This document shows, in pieces, positions 16,166-24,235 of a DNA stretch of 64,000 nt. Source of the DNA: Proteiniclasticum sp043951855 (GTDB taxonomy: Bacteria > Bacillota > Clostridia > Clostridiales > Clostridiaceae); NCBI RefSeq assembly GCF_043951855.1, contig NZ_JBINJW010000003.1:94002-158001 (forward strand). The letters run 5' to 3'. The notes under the pieces were generated by a model, which was not told the origin of the DNA, searched no databases, and saw only the letters and a list, made by a program, of their open reading frames with translations. The translations under genes were made by a program, and so were the position numbers. How positions within the stretch are numbered: the stretch's first letter is position 1; each line of letters starts with the position of its first letter.

Positions 16166-17158
16166 TTAATCTTCCTTCTGCTGTGGTGTAGGTTGTTTGC
16201 CACTCTGAGAAATAGAATCTCTCATGTTGGTGTCTGCCATTACATTTTTCATGTTGTAATAGTCAAATGCACCGATGTTTCCTTTTCTGAATGCTTCCGA
16301 AAGAGCCTTTGGTACTTCAGCTTCTGCTTCAACAACCTTAGCACGCATGGCTTGTACTTCTGCACGCATTTCCTGTTCCTGAGCAACAGCCATGGCACGT
16401 CTTTCTTCAGCTTTAGCCTGAGCAATCTTCTTGTCTGCCTGAGCCTGATCTTCCTGTAGTTTAGCACCGATATTTCTACCGATGTCCACATCAGCGATAT
16501 CTATAGATAGGATTTCAAATGCAGTACCGGAATCAAGACCCTTCTTCAGTACTGTAGAAGAAATTGTATCCGGATTTTCAAGAACGGATTTGTGATCTTC
16601 GGCAGAACCTACGGTTGTTACAATACCTTCACCGACTCTTGCGATGATTGTTTCCTGTCCAGCACCACCGACAAGTCTGTCAAGATTTGCACGAACTGTA
16701 ACTCTTGCTTTAACTTTTACTTCGATACCATTCTTTGCCACTGCAGCAATGAATGGAGTTTCAATTACGATAGGGTTAACGGACATTTTAACAGCTTCTA
16801 GAACGTCTCTACCAGCCAGGTCGATTGCCGCTGCTCTTTCAAACTGCAGAGGAATCTGAGCTCTTTCTGCTGCGATAAGGGCATTGACGACTCTGTCGAC
16901 ATTACCACCTGCAAGATAGTGCGCTTCAAGCTTGTTTCCGTTCAGTTCAAGTCCAGCCTTATCTCCCTTGATCCAAGGATTGACGATTCTACTTGGCACA
17001 ACTCTTCTAAGTCTCATACCGATCAGGTTGAAGAATCCGACTTTGACACCTGCTGCTAGAGCACTGATCCATAATCCTACTGGGATAATGGTGAAAAGTA
17101 GAATAAGTAGAACAATGATTATCACGAATAGAATAAGTGATCCATAAATTTCTGGCAT
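16166..17158 (-). CDS. floA: Flotillin-like protein FloA
   Basis: 330 residues, the normal length of the YqfA/FloA family. An N-terminal membrane helix (about 5-27) is followed by GFFNLIGMRLRRVVPSRIV, an SPFH domain (PIVIETPFIAAVAKNGIEV, VRANLDRLVGGAGQETIIARVGEG) and an Ala/Glu/Gln-rich coiled region near 235-290 used for oligomerisation. FloA organises functional membrane microdomains. It follows the two NfeD genes by 3 bp, as in the conserved yqeZ-yqfA pairing, and AAAGGAG lies 9 bp before its ATG. Confidence 0.95.
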   Translation of the reverse strand: MPEIYGSLILFVIIIVLLILLFTIIPVGLWISALAAGVKVGFFNLIGMRLRRVVPSRIVNPWIKGDKAGLELNGNKLEAHYLAGGNVDRVVNALIAAERAQIPLQFERAAAIDLAGRDVLEAVKMSVNPIVIETPFIAAVAKNGIEVKVKARVTVRANLDRLVGGAGQETIIARVGEGIVTTVGSAEDHKSVLENPDTISSTVLKKGLDSGTAFEILSIDIADVDIGRNIGAKLQEDQAQADKKIAQAKAEERRAMAVAQEQEMRAEVQAMRAKVVEAEAEVPKALSEAFRKGNIGAFDYYNMKNVMADTNMRDSISQSGKQPTPQQKED

Positions 17159-17161
17159 TTA

Positions 17162-17434
17162 CTACAACTCCTTTAGTTTTTCTTTTACGATGACTCTCAT
17201 ACCTTCGACACTGGTGACAAGTATTTCTGTACCAGCTTCGATGAATTCCCCTAAAGTGACCACGTCCACTAATTCGCCATCGAAAATAGCGGTACCTGAT
17301 GGTCTTAAGGTTGTTTTAGCAATTCCTGTTTTGCCGATGTACTCTTTTAAACCCGGTTTCGCAGCTGTGTAGCCACGCTCAGGCGTCTCGCCCATGCTTA
17401 GCACCAATTTCCTGAAAAAGTTTTTAATCGGCAC
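17162..17434 (-). CDS. Short NfeD-type OB-domain protein (tandem partial duplicate)
   Basis: 90 residues starting with GTG at 17434 (AAAGGAG 9 bp upstream). It corresponds to the cytoplasmic OB-fold end of the full-length NfeD encoded just upstream: GIAKTTLRPSGTA, FVDVV/LVDVV and VEGMRVIVK are shared, and both begin with a K-LVL-MEETP-like segment. It has no protease or membrane region. The two genes overlap by 11 bp. It probably arose by duplication of the NfeD C-terminus and may interact with FloA on its own. Confidence 0.88.
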   Translation of the reverse strand: MPIKNFFRKLVLSMGETPERGYTAAKPGLKEYIGKTGIAKTTLRPSGTAIFDGELVDVVTLGEFIEAGTEILVTSVEGMRVIVKEKLKEL

Positions 17435-18731
17435 CTACGTCAACTCCTTTAGCTTGTTTTACGATGACTCTCATACCTTCAACATTTGTGACAATGATCG
17501 GTGTACCCTCTTCGATGTATTCACCGGAGGTGACGACATCAACAAAAGCATCATCAAATTCAGCGGTTCCGGAAGGTCTGAGTGTGGTTTTGGCAATTCC
17601 CTGTTTCCCCATAAGGGTAACAAGACCCTGCTTTGCTGCCACATATCCTTTATCAGGAGTTTCCTCCATCTCCAGTACGAGTCGTTTAAACACTTTTCGA
17701 CCTGGAGTGAACCTGAATACCACGATGATCAGCAGTGCTGCACCAATGATTGCAATGACTAAGGATTGTACAGCCGTTGAAGGATCTGGTGTTGATAGGA
17801 ATATACTTCCGAATAATGCTGCAAGTCCAAGAACACCTGCAATACCGAATCCGGGAATTATAAATACCTCTACCAGAAGCAGCGCGAGTCCGATGATAAA
17901 CAGCAGTGCTGCTTCCCATCCTGAGATTCCTGCAAGGATCCCTCCTCCAAAATAAAGACCTAATGCGGCTATTCCTATGCCGCCGGGTATTCCGAATCCT
18001 GGAGTGAATAACTCAATAAGTATGCCTGCAATACCAATCATCAATAGAATAGTACTGACTGCTGCGGTTGTCAGAAAATCCGTCACATAATTGATGGTTG
18101 TTTTTCCTGATGAACCAATGATAGTCAGATTTTTGTCTGCTCTCAGATCAAGGTCGCTACGATAGACACCATCAGTCATATCATATTTCAGTGCTTCTTC
18201 GGCCGTCAGTGTCAGAAGTTTACCTTCTTCTACAAGGCCCTCGATAGAGATTGTGTCATCAGCCATTGCGCGTGCGATGAGTGGATCTCGTCCATTCTTC
18301 TCCGCTTGAGAAGCAAGTTCTGCTGACCAGACGGAAACTGTTTTTTCATCTGCTCTCTCGCCGCCGATCTGAGGTTCAGCTCCACCGATGGTTGAGCCGG
18401 ATGTCATGTACATTTCACTTCCGCTAAGGGCCATGAGCGCTCCTGCTGAAATTGCACCACCATCCACCAGAACAATCGTGTCCATGGAAGATATGGTTTT
18501 GGACATTTCCAGTGCCGAGTCAACTCTTCCACCAAGTGTGTCCAGAATGAGATATACTGCATCAGCCTGATTATCCTCTGCTTCCTGGTATGCATTCGCA
18601 AGCCATTGGGACTGACTTGGAGATACTTCACCATTGAAGCGAACTTCCCATACATCCATAGCCATAACTGTGGTCAGTAACATGGAGAACATCAGAACAG
18701 TCATAATCATGGTTTTCAAGACTCGTTTCAT
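17424..18731 (-). CDS. NfeD-family membrane protein with ClpP-like serine protease domain
   Basis: 435 residues. Signal/membrane helix at 5-24, then a ClpP/crotonase-like protease domain (about 25-215) with LDTLGGRVDSA and the nucleophile Ser in GAISAGALMALSG, then four or five membrane helices (about 230-340) rich in Gly/Ile/Leu, and a C-terminal OB-fold (about 355-430). This is the long NfeD form (YqeZ), linked to flotillins and membrane quality control. The stomatin-type partner floA lies two genes downstream in the same operon. Confidence 0.93.
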   Translation of the reverse strand: MKRVLKTMIMTVLMFSMLLTTVMAMDVWEVRFNGEVSPSQSQWLANAYQEAEDNQADAVYLILDTLGGRVDSALEMSKTISSMDTIVLVDGGAISAGALMALSGSEMYMTSGSTIGGAEPQIGGERADEKTVSVWSAELASQAEKNGRDPLIARAMADDTISIEGLVEEGKLLTLTAEEALKYDMTDGVYRSDLDLRADKNLTIIGSSGKTTINYVTDFLTTAAVSTILLMIGIAGILIELFTPGFGIPGGIGIAALGLYFGGGILAGISGWEAALLFIIGLALLLVEVFIIPGFGIAGVLGLAALFGSIFLSTPDPSTAVQSLVIAIIGAALLIIVVFRFTPGRKVFKRLVLEMEETPDKGYVAAKQGLVTLMGKQGIAKTTLRPSGTAEFDDAFVDVVTSGEYIEEGTPIIVTNVEGMRVIVKQAKGVDVGAD

Positions 18732-18973
18732 ACGACTCCCTCCTTTCAGAGATTAGACACTGAAGGTCACTGCTAACTGGCACTATTCTATACTGTTAGA
18801 TTTGACCACATGTCTTAAATATATCATATCACTAATGCACTGGTGTTTCTATCTTTTTCGATGAATATGACAGTTAGTTGTACCTTTATCTCAGGTAATT
18901 AAAACCATTTCATCTTCAGGAATGATAAATTTATATCAGGGGTCATTGGAACCTCACCGGCAAATAGGATGTG

Positions 18974-18999
18974 AAAAAAACCGGATACGCATATCCGGT
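18974..18999 (-). terminator. Terminator of the esterase gene
   Basis: 8-bp stem ACCGGATA / TATCCGGT with a 4-base loop; on the minus strand it runs into TTTTTT, 11 bp after the esterase stop. Confidence 0.9.
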
Positions 19000-19009
19000 C
19001 GATTTACCC

Positions 19010-19606
19010 TTACCGATTGTACCAGGCAGAAGCATCTTGAACCTCTTCCTGTGTAAGTGAATGTCCCCTCCTATAGGTATGAAGAGATACATCTGCACCC
19101 ATTTCCTTTAATCTCTTTTCGAGCGTAAGTGTATTGTCAAAAGGTACGATGGGATCATTTTCTCCAGCACCGATGAAGATTTTCGTTCCCACTAGACTGA
19201 TATCGGGTGTTTCCTTCAGTGGAACCATGGGATGGAACAGAATCGATTTACTGAAGATGCCTCCATAAAGATAATGGGCAGCTGCGATGATGTTCGCACC
19301 GTTGGAGTATCCGATTCCAGTCAGATTATCAGGACTGAATCCGTACTCTTTCGAAGCGCTTTCAATGAAGCTTCTGATTTCTTCTGCTCTGTAGAGGATA
19401 TCTTCTTCGTCGAAGACCCCTTCCTGTATGCGACGGAAGAAGCGGTTCATGCCGTTTTCGTTCACGTTTCCGCGTAAGGAAAGGATGTTTGCTTCAGAAT
19501 CGATCATACGCCCCAGGGAAATCAGATCATTTTCATTTCCTCCAGTTCCATGAAAAAGCACTAGTGTTTTGTTGTTATCGTTTCCTTTTATAAATATATG
19601 CTTCAT
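19010..19606 (-). CDS. Alpha/beta hydrolase, phospholipase/carboxylesterase family
   Basis: 198 residues. VLFHGTGGNENDL near 16-28 is the oxyanion region, GIGYSNGANI near 96-105 holds the nucleophile Ser in G-x-S-x-G, GAGENDPIVP near 150-160 carries the acid Asp, and RRGHSLT near 180 the His. This is the YpgR/YtpA-like small carboxylesterase group; the substrate is unknown. AGGAGG lies 5 bp before the ATG. The ATG overlaps the stop of a 55-codon ORF upstream, which suggests co-translation. Confidence 0.87.
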   Translation of the reverse strand: MKHIFIKGNDNNKTLVLFHGTGGNENDLISLGRMIDSEANILSLRGNVNENGMNRFFRRIQEGVFDEEDILYRAEEIRSFIESASKEYGFSPDNLTGIGYSNGANIIAAAHYLYGGIFSKSILFHPMVPLKETPDISLVGTKIFIGAGENDPIVPFDNTLTLEKRLKEMGADVSLHTYRRGHSLTQEEVQDASAWYNR

Positions 19607-19770
19607 GTTTCCTCCTGTTTCCTGGATTGCATCAAGTGAATCAGCAGGCTCTCGAGACTGGATATGGCACCGCAGTATCCCTGAAGTGAATCGGTTCCCG
19701 TTTTCTGATGCAATCTGTTATTACCATACAGTTTAGCTGATAAAATAAGATTGGTCAAATTAAATAGCAT
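19603..19770 (-). CDS. Possible small protein (55 aa) translationally coupled to the esterase
   Basis: An open frame from ATG at 19770 to TGA at 19603-19605 reads through the whole gap between the esterase and the terminator of the next gene. Its TGA overlaps the esterase ATG in the ATGA arrangement common in this window, and the esterase ribosome binding site lies inside it. The product is Leu-rich with SSLESLLIHLMQSRK near its end; I recognise no family. Against it: no ribosome binding site is visible before the ATG, and there is little room for a promoter. Confidence 0.45.
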   Translation of the reverse strand: MLFNLTNLILSAKLYGNNRLHQKTGTDSLQGYCGAISSLESLLIHLMQSRKQEET

Positions 19771-19802
19771 GAAACTTAATGTGCGGTCTTTTCATCTGCA
19801 CG

Positions 19803-19832
19803 AAAAAAGAGATAATCTTTTCAGATTATCTC
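19803..19832 (-). terminator. Terminator overlapping the stop codon of the lipoprotein gene
   Basis: 9-bp stem GAGATAATC / GATTATCTC with a 6-base loop and TTTTTT on the minus side. The stem includes bases of the TGA of the gene that ends at 19831. Confidence 0.9.
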
Positions 19833-20592
19833 ATAGTTCCTTTCTATAAAGAATGATCCCGGACTCTGTGCTCACTGCATAAACGAAGTTAAAGTTTTTT
19901 CCTTCTTCGATCTCCAGTGTGAAATAGAGATTATAGACTTTCTTGTTGTTGTATACATCCACTTCGTGTTTGATGATTTCCTTGGTAAGCCTGGATGAGA
20001 ATTCCTCGGTGCTTGCATTCGCGCTGAAATAATTGATGATGATTTCTTTTGCTTCATCTACAGTGATCTTGTCAACAGTACTGAGTACATCCGGGTTTTC
20101 ATACTTAAAGGAAATACTGATCAGTGTACCGTCACTGGTATACTGAATGTAGATGTTGTTTCCGGTGAAAAGTTCACCCTGTTTTTCGCGGGACACGCTT
20201 TCATACTGCTTCAGGCTTTCATTGTAAGCTACAACCGTCTTGAATTTCTCCACTTCGTAATCCAGCCTTTTCAGGTTATCCTCCGCTTTCAGAAGGATTT
20301 CTTCCTCTGTGGCCAGATCGGGTGAGGTGTTTCCTGGGGTATTTCTCAGGAATACGGTCATGAGACGCCCTTCCGGAGTCACTTCGTAATAGTACCTGGA
20401 ATCTGTGAATTCCTTGATGGTCATGCCATCATAGGACTTTGTTCTGACGAACTTTATGTTCTCTTCTTTATCATTGGTGTAAGTTAAGATTGGAGCCATC
20501 TGTGTCTTTATTTCTTCTTCGTTGGTACCACATGCATTAAGGAAGAACATCCCTAAAATGAGCAGTATACCAAGGATGATTTTTTTATGCAT
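19831..20592 (-). CDS. Lipoprotein of unknown function (possible PepSY-like repeats)
   Basis: 253 residues from the ATG at 20592, which has AAAGGAGG upstream; the frame extends further but without a start signal. Signal peptide with lipobox FLNAC near residue 20. The rest is soluble and charged. DKITVDEAKEIIINYFSA near 165-182 and a preceding DGTLISISFKYEN resemble PepSY/YcdB-type repeats, but I am not certain of the family. Its own terminator follows, so it is a single-gene unit. Confidence 0.75.
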   Translation of the reverse strand: MHKKIILGILLILGMFFLNACGTNEEEIKTQMAPILTYTNDKEENIKFVRTKSYDGMTIKEFTDSRYYYEVTPEGRLMTVFLRNTPGNTSPDLATEEEILLKAEDNLKRLDYEVEKFKTVVAYNESLKQYESVSREKQGELFTGNNIYIQYTSDGTLISISFKYENPDVLSTVDKITVDEAKEIIINYFSANASTEEFSSRLTKEIIKHEVDVYNNKKVYNLYFTLEIEEGKNFNFVYAVSTESGIILYRKEL

Positions 20593-20661
20593 AGGAATCC
20601 TCCTTTTGAATACTTTTAAATTATATCTGATAATTATAAATAGAATATAAAGCTCGCGCTT

Positions 20662-20692
20662 TAAAGTTCTTAAATTCTTTTTAAGAACTTTA
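20662..20692. repeat. 13-bp inverted repeat upstream of the lipoprotein gene
   Basis: TAAAGTTCTTAAA / TTTAAGAACTTTA with a 5-base spacer, 70-100 bp before the lipoprotein ATG. No U-tract follows on either strand, so an operator or a structured 5' leader is more likely than a terminator. Confidence 0.55.
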
Positions 20693-20730
20693 TAGTGGAA
20701 ATATCCTCTGCTCATTTATTTTACCATACG

Positions 20731-20769
20731 AAAAGACATTCCCGGATTAATTTCATCAGAGAATGTCTT
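20731..20769 (-). terminator. Weak terminator after the small membrane exporter gene
   Basis: 9-bp stem AAGACATTC / GAATGTCTT with a 19-base loop, followed on the minus strand by TT from AAAA; 17 bp past the stop. Confidence 0.55.
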
Positions 20770-20785
20770 CAGATTGCATTTCGTT

Positions 20786-21253
20786 TTAGAAAATCGTCTT
20801 TGCGGTGAAGAAACCGGGGATCAGCAGACAGATGATTGTGATCACGGTTGCGGATAGAACAGCTCCGATGAAATTACACAAAAGCGATTTCTTGAAGTCC
20901 AGCCCCAGAAACGCTGCTACAGCACTCCCGGTCCAGATTCCTGTAGTGGGAAGCGGTATGGCCACGAAAAGAATCAGGCCGATTTCCTTTCTTTTCTCGA
21001 GTTTATCCGAATTCTTCGCGATCTTATGGTCGATGAGATCCACAAATCTCTTGAAGAAAGGCTTCGATGCCATAAATTTGTAGATCTGCTTGAAGAGAAG
21101 CAGGATAAAGGGAGATGGCACGAGGCTTCCGAACAATGCCAATAGAAAGATGGTCACTGGTTCCATTTCATAAACAAAGCCCAGAGGAATGGCTCCTCTC
21201 TGCTCGATGATGGGAATCATGCTTAATATAAATACTTGCAGTTGTTGACTCAT
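20786..21253 (-). CDS. Small multidrug-export-type membrane protein (COG2426)
   Basis: 155 residues, four to five helices. PIIEQRGAIPLGF near 14-26, GSLVPSPFILLLF near 43-55, and AIPLPTTGIWTGSAVAAFLGL near 98-118 are the conserved parts of the COG2426 (Sm_multidrug_ex) family. Despite the family name, its transport substrate is unproven. AAGGAGT precedes the ATG. It is 61 bp downstream of purB and could be co-transcribed. Confidence 0.88.
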   Translation of the reverse strand: MSQQLQVFILSMIPIIEQRGAIPLGFVYEMEPVTIFLLALFGSLVPSPFILLLFKQIYKFMASKPFFKRFVDLIDHKIAKNSDKLEKRKEIGLILFVAIPLPTTGIWTGSAVAAFLGLDFKKSLLCNFIGAVLSATVITIICLLIPGFFTAKTIF

Positions 21254-21314
21254 GTAGTACTCCTTGAAGGCCTGAAAAGAACTCTGTCTTCTGAATTGCG
21301 CTCAGGCTGATTTT

Positions 21315-22745
21315 CTAGACGGTTATGTCTGATTTCTGATAGGTGTCGCTTTCATATACGTGGATGAGAGGATCGATCTCTTCCTTCATGAACGCCTCCA
21401 CCTGCTGCGGTGCTCTGCCGATGTAGTGCTTCGGGTTCAATGTGTGTTTCAGTTCGTCTTCGCTGAGACCGAAGCGGTCGTCGCCAAGTATTCTGTTTAT
21501 GAGGTCGTTGTCGAGACCTTCCAGTTTCACACGCTTGGAAGCTTCCATGGAGTGCTCTCTTATGAGTTCATGGAGCTCCTGTCTGTCTCCGCCTTTTCGG
21601 ACTCCTTCCATGATGATGTTTTCCGTCGCCATGAAGGGAAGTTCACTATGGAGGTGGGCTTCAATCATCTTGTCATAAACGACCATGCCTTCAGTGATGT
21701 TGATGTACAGATTCAGTACACCATCCAGTGCAAGGAACGCTTCTGCCACAGAAATCCTTTTGTTGGCGGAGTCGTCCAGGGTTCTTTCGAACCACTGGGT
21801 GGATGCGGTGATGGCAGGATTCAGGGCATCCACGATGATATATCGGGATAGAGCGCCCATTCTCTCACTTCTCATGGGGTTACGCTTGTAGGCCATGGCA
21901 GAGGAGCCGATCTGATTCTTTTCGAAGGGTTCTTCAATCTCTTTCATGCTCTGAAGCAGTCTGAGATCGTTGCTGAATTTATAGGCGCTCTGGGCGATTT
22001 CACTCAAGTTGTTCAGAATGAAGCTGTCCAGTTTCCTTGGATAGGTCTGTCCTGTCACTTTGAAGGTTTTCGGAAAATCAAAATGCTCGGCGACCTTTCT
22101 GTCCAGCTCCTTCACTTTCTCCTCATCCTCATCGAAGAGGCTCATGAAGCTGGCCTGGGTTCCGGTGGTTCCCTTGACGCCTCTGAAACGCATGGTTTCG
22201 ATGGTGTGATTGAGGTTCTCAAGGTCCAGTGCCAGATCCTGCATCCAGAGCGTCGCTCTCTTCCCCACAGTGGTGATCTGTGCAGGCTGGTAATGGGTAT
22301 ATCCCAGTGTTGGCACGTCTTTGTATTTTAACGCAAATACCTTAAGATTCTTTAAAACTTCTATGAGTTTTCTCCGGATCAGATGAAGGCCCTCCCGCAT
22401 GATGATGAGATCCGTGTTGTCTCCCACATAGCAGCTGGTAGCCCCCAGGTGGATGATTCCCTTTGCGGATTCCGCCTGAAGCCCGTAGGCGTATACATGG
22501 CTCATGACATCATGACGCACTACTTTTTCCCGTGCTTCCGCTTCTTCGTAATTGATCTCATCCTTGTAACGGATCAGATCGTCAAGCTGAGACTGGGTGA
22601 TGGGCAGACCCAGTTCCATTTCCGCTTTGGCCAGTGCGATCCAGAGTGCTCTCCAGGTTCTGAATTTCTTTTCGTCTGAAAAGATGTAACTCATCTCCTT
22701 TGAAGAATATCTTCGGTTTAAAGGGCTTTCGTAAGTGTCTCTCAT
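21315..22745 (-). CDS. purB: Adenylosuccinate lyase
   Basis: 476 residues. Catalyses two fumarate-releasing steps of purine synthesis. The lyase signature GSSAMAYKRNP near 285-295 and the active-site stretch TSCYVGDNTDL plus GTTGTQASF are intact. The long form without the usual neighbouring purine genes matches the type found alone in Clostridia. GGAGG lies upstream of the ATG. The flanking gaps hold no clear terminator. Confidence 0.96.
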   Translation of the reverse strand: MRDTYESPLNRRYSSKEMSYIFSDEKKFRTWRALWIALAKAEMELGLPITQSQLDDLIRYKDEINYEEAEAREKVVRHDVMSHVYAYGLQAESAKGIIHLGATSCYVGDNTDLIIMREGLHLIRRKLIEVLKNLKVFALKYKDVPTLGYTHYQPAQITTVGKRATLWMQDLALDLENLNHTIETMRFRGVKGTTGTQASFMSLFDEDEEKVKELDRKVAEHFDFPKTFKVTGQTYPRKLDSFILNNLSEIAQSAYKFSNDLRLLQSMKEIEEPFEKNQIGSSAMAYKRNPMRSERMGALSRYIIVDALNPAITASTQWFERTLDDSANKRISVAEAFLALDGVLNLYINITEGMVVYDKMIEAHLHSELPFMATENIIMEGVRKGGDRQELHELIREHSMEASKRVKLEGLDNDLINRILGDDRFGLSEDELKHTLNPKHYIGRAPQQVEAFMKEEIDPLIHVYESDTYQKSDITV

Positions 22746-22823
22746 AATTTCCTCCTGATTATCATCTTTTGCTTTGTTTTCTGTTTTATGAACACAGTTC
22801 CTTCCTGTTTCACAGATCTATGT

Positions 22824-23717
22824 TCATTTCGGCACATATTTCAGTGACAGATCCTGAACGCACAGCTGGATACGATCTGTTTCAAGCAGGTATTCCACAT
22901 AGCATTGGAGCATTCTTTCCACCACCAGATACTTGAAGGTGGAATCGATCCGTATTCTCATGGTCAGTGCCACTGTCTGAAGGATCTCCTCCTTTGTCAT
23001 GGGCTTCGTGATGACCGCAAGAATCTCTTCCGCTCGGTTTCTGTAGAAATAGATGTTGTCCGTGATGAGGTCCTTCACATCGGGATAGATGCCTTTGTGC
23101 GCCAGAACATAGTGGCTGGAGCGTAGGCTGTACAGCTTCATCTTGCTTGCGATATCCTGGGTAAGGATGTAGGCATAGGGAAGCTTTGCGCTGTCCATGA
23201 CTTCGTAGCTGATGAGGGCGTCCCCGATGTAGGTGACATCGTCCGGTGTTGTGATGGTGATGTGTCCCGTACTGTGACCAGGCGTATGCAGGATCTTGAA
23301 TACTACGCCGCAGAAAGTGATCTCCTTCTCCTCAGCTTCAATGATACGGTCTGTCTTCACCATCATATGGCCGAAGTGTTCCTGTACGGTACGGATGGAG
23401 TAGTTTGCATAGAACTTCTTCAGGGACATGACGGAGTCCACGACACCGGCCTCTTCCCTGGTCATGGCCACAGGGCATCCGTACTTTTCTTTGAAGTAGG
23501 CTGCATTTCCCACATGATCGATATGAGCATGAGAGCAGAGAATACCCGCTACATTCAACTGATTCTTCTCCAAATAGGAGGTCAGTCTTTCTCTGTCATT
23601 GTGCATGTATCCGGTATCAAGAAGGATGATGTTCTTATCGTCAATCCTGTAGAAAGGCAGATAAAGCAGGTCCAGGTCCAGTACATAGGTATTTCCTTTG
23701 ACATATATGCTTTTCAA
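22824..23717 (-). CDS. MBL-fold metallo-hydrolase
   Basis: 297 residues beginning with TTG at 23717 (AGGTGA 7 bp upstream). The metal motif HAHIDH near 61-66, the Asp in YIGDALISYE and the second His in TPGHSTGH near 143-150 define a metallo-beta-lactamase fold hydrolase with a two-metal site. A C-terminal domain of about 80 residues resembles the winged-helix-like tail of this subgroup. The substrate cannot be told from sequence. Confidence 0.88.
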   Translation of the reverse strand: MKSIYVKGNTYVLDLDLLYLPFYRIDDKNIILLDTGYMHNDRERLTSYLEKNQLNVAGILCSHAHIDHVGNAAYFKEKYGCPVAMTREEAGVVDSVMSLKKFYANYSIRTVQEHFGHMMVKTDRIIEAEEKEITFCGVVFKILHTPGHSTGHITITTPDDVTYIGDALISYEVMDSAKLPYAYILTQDIASKMKLYSLRSSHYVLAHKGIYPDVKDLITDNIYFYRNRAEEILAVITKPMTKEEILQTVALTMRIRIDSTFKYLVVERMLQCYVEYLLETDRIQLCVQDLSLKYVPK

Positions 23718-23843
23718 GATATTTTCACCTCGATATTCCGTTGGATGATGTTAGACAACATACCAATTATACACTAAAACACATATATTAGAATGAAATT
23801 TTCGTAAAATGTTTGTGTTTTCGGTTTCATGAGGGCAAAAAAG

Positions 23844-23872
23844 AAAAACTAGGACTGAAAACTCAATCCTAG
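23844..23872 (-). terminator. Terminator of the HPr gene
   Basis: 10-bp stem CTAGGATTGA / TCAGTCCTAG (one G-U pair) with a GTTT loop and TTTTT on the minus strand, 28 bp past the stop. Confidence 0.9.
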
Positions 23873-23899
23873 CATGTTCTTCAAATACTTTCTTGAAAA

Positions 23900-24160
23900 T
23901 TACTCTTCAAGTGTTTCAATCAGCTTGGCAACTTCTTCACAGGCAACTTCTTCGTCTTCGCCGTTTGCGATTACTGTGATGGTTGCACCCTTAGTAACTC
24001 CTAAGGATAAAACACCGATTAAACTCTTTACGTTTGCTTTCTTGCCGTTATACTCAACACTTACATCAGATTTGAAGGAAGATGCCTTCTTGACAAGTAG
24101 TGTAGCAGGTCTAGCGTGCAGACCGGTTGGATTTTTTACTGCAACGTCTTTTGAAACCAT
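23900..24160 (-). CDS. ptsH: Phosphocarrier protein HPr
   Basis: 86 residues. NPTGLHARPA carries the phosphorylated His15, and KSLIGVLSLG the regulatory Ser46, both at the canonical positions, so it is HPr and not Crh. It relays phosphate from enzyme I to EIIA proteins and, through Ser46, takes part in carbon catabolite control. AGGTGAT precedes the ATG. It has its own promoter and terminator, is not next to ptsI, and lies 75 bp downstream of an EIIA-Glc gene. Confidence 0.95.
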   Translation of the reverse strand: MVSKDVAVKNPTGLHARPATLLVKKASSFKSDVSVEYNGKKANVKSLIGVLSLGVTKGATITVIANGEDEEVACEEVAKLIETLEE

Positions 24161-24200
24161 TAAATCACCTCATATTCATATACTTTTAATAAACAACTTA

Positions 24201-24228
24201 ATTATATCATGTTTTATTGCTAAAACAA
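24201..24228 (-). promoter_or_regulatory. Promoter of the HPr gene
   Basis: Minus strand TTGTTT (24228-24223), 16-bp spacer, TATAAT (24206-24201), about 40 bp before the HPr ATG. Confidence 0.55.
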
Positions 24229-24235
24229 CTAAATC

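Noticed and set aside
22788..22827. Inverted repeat ATGAACA / TGTTCAT after the metallo-hydrolase gene
   Set aside because: Short stem, long loop and no U-tract on either strand; not convincing as a terminator.
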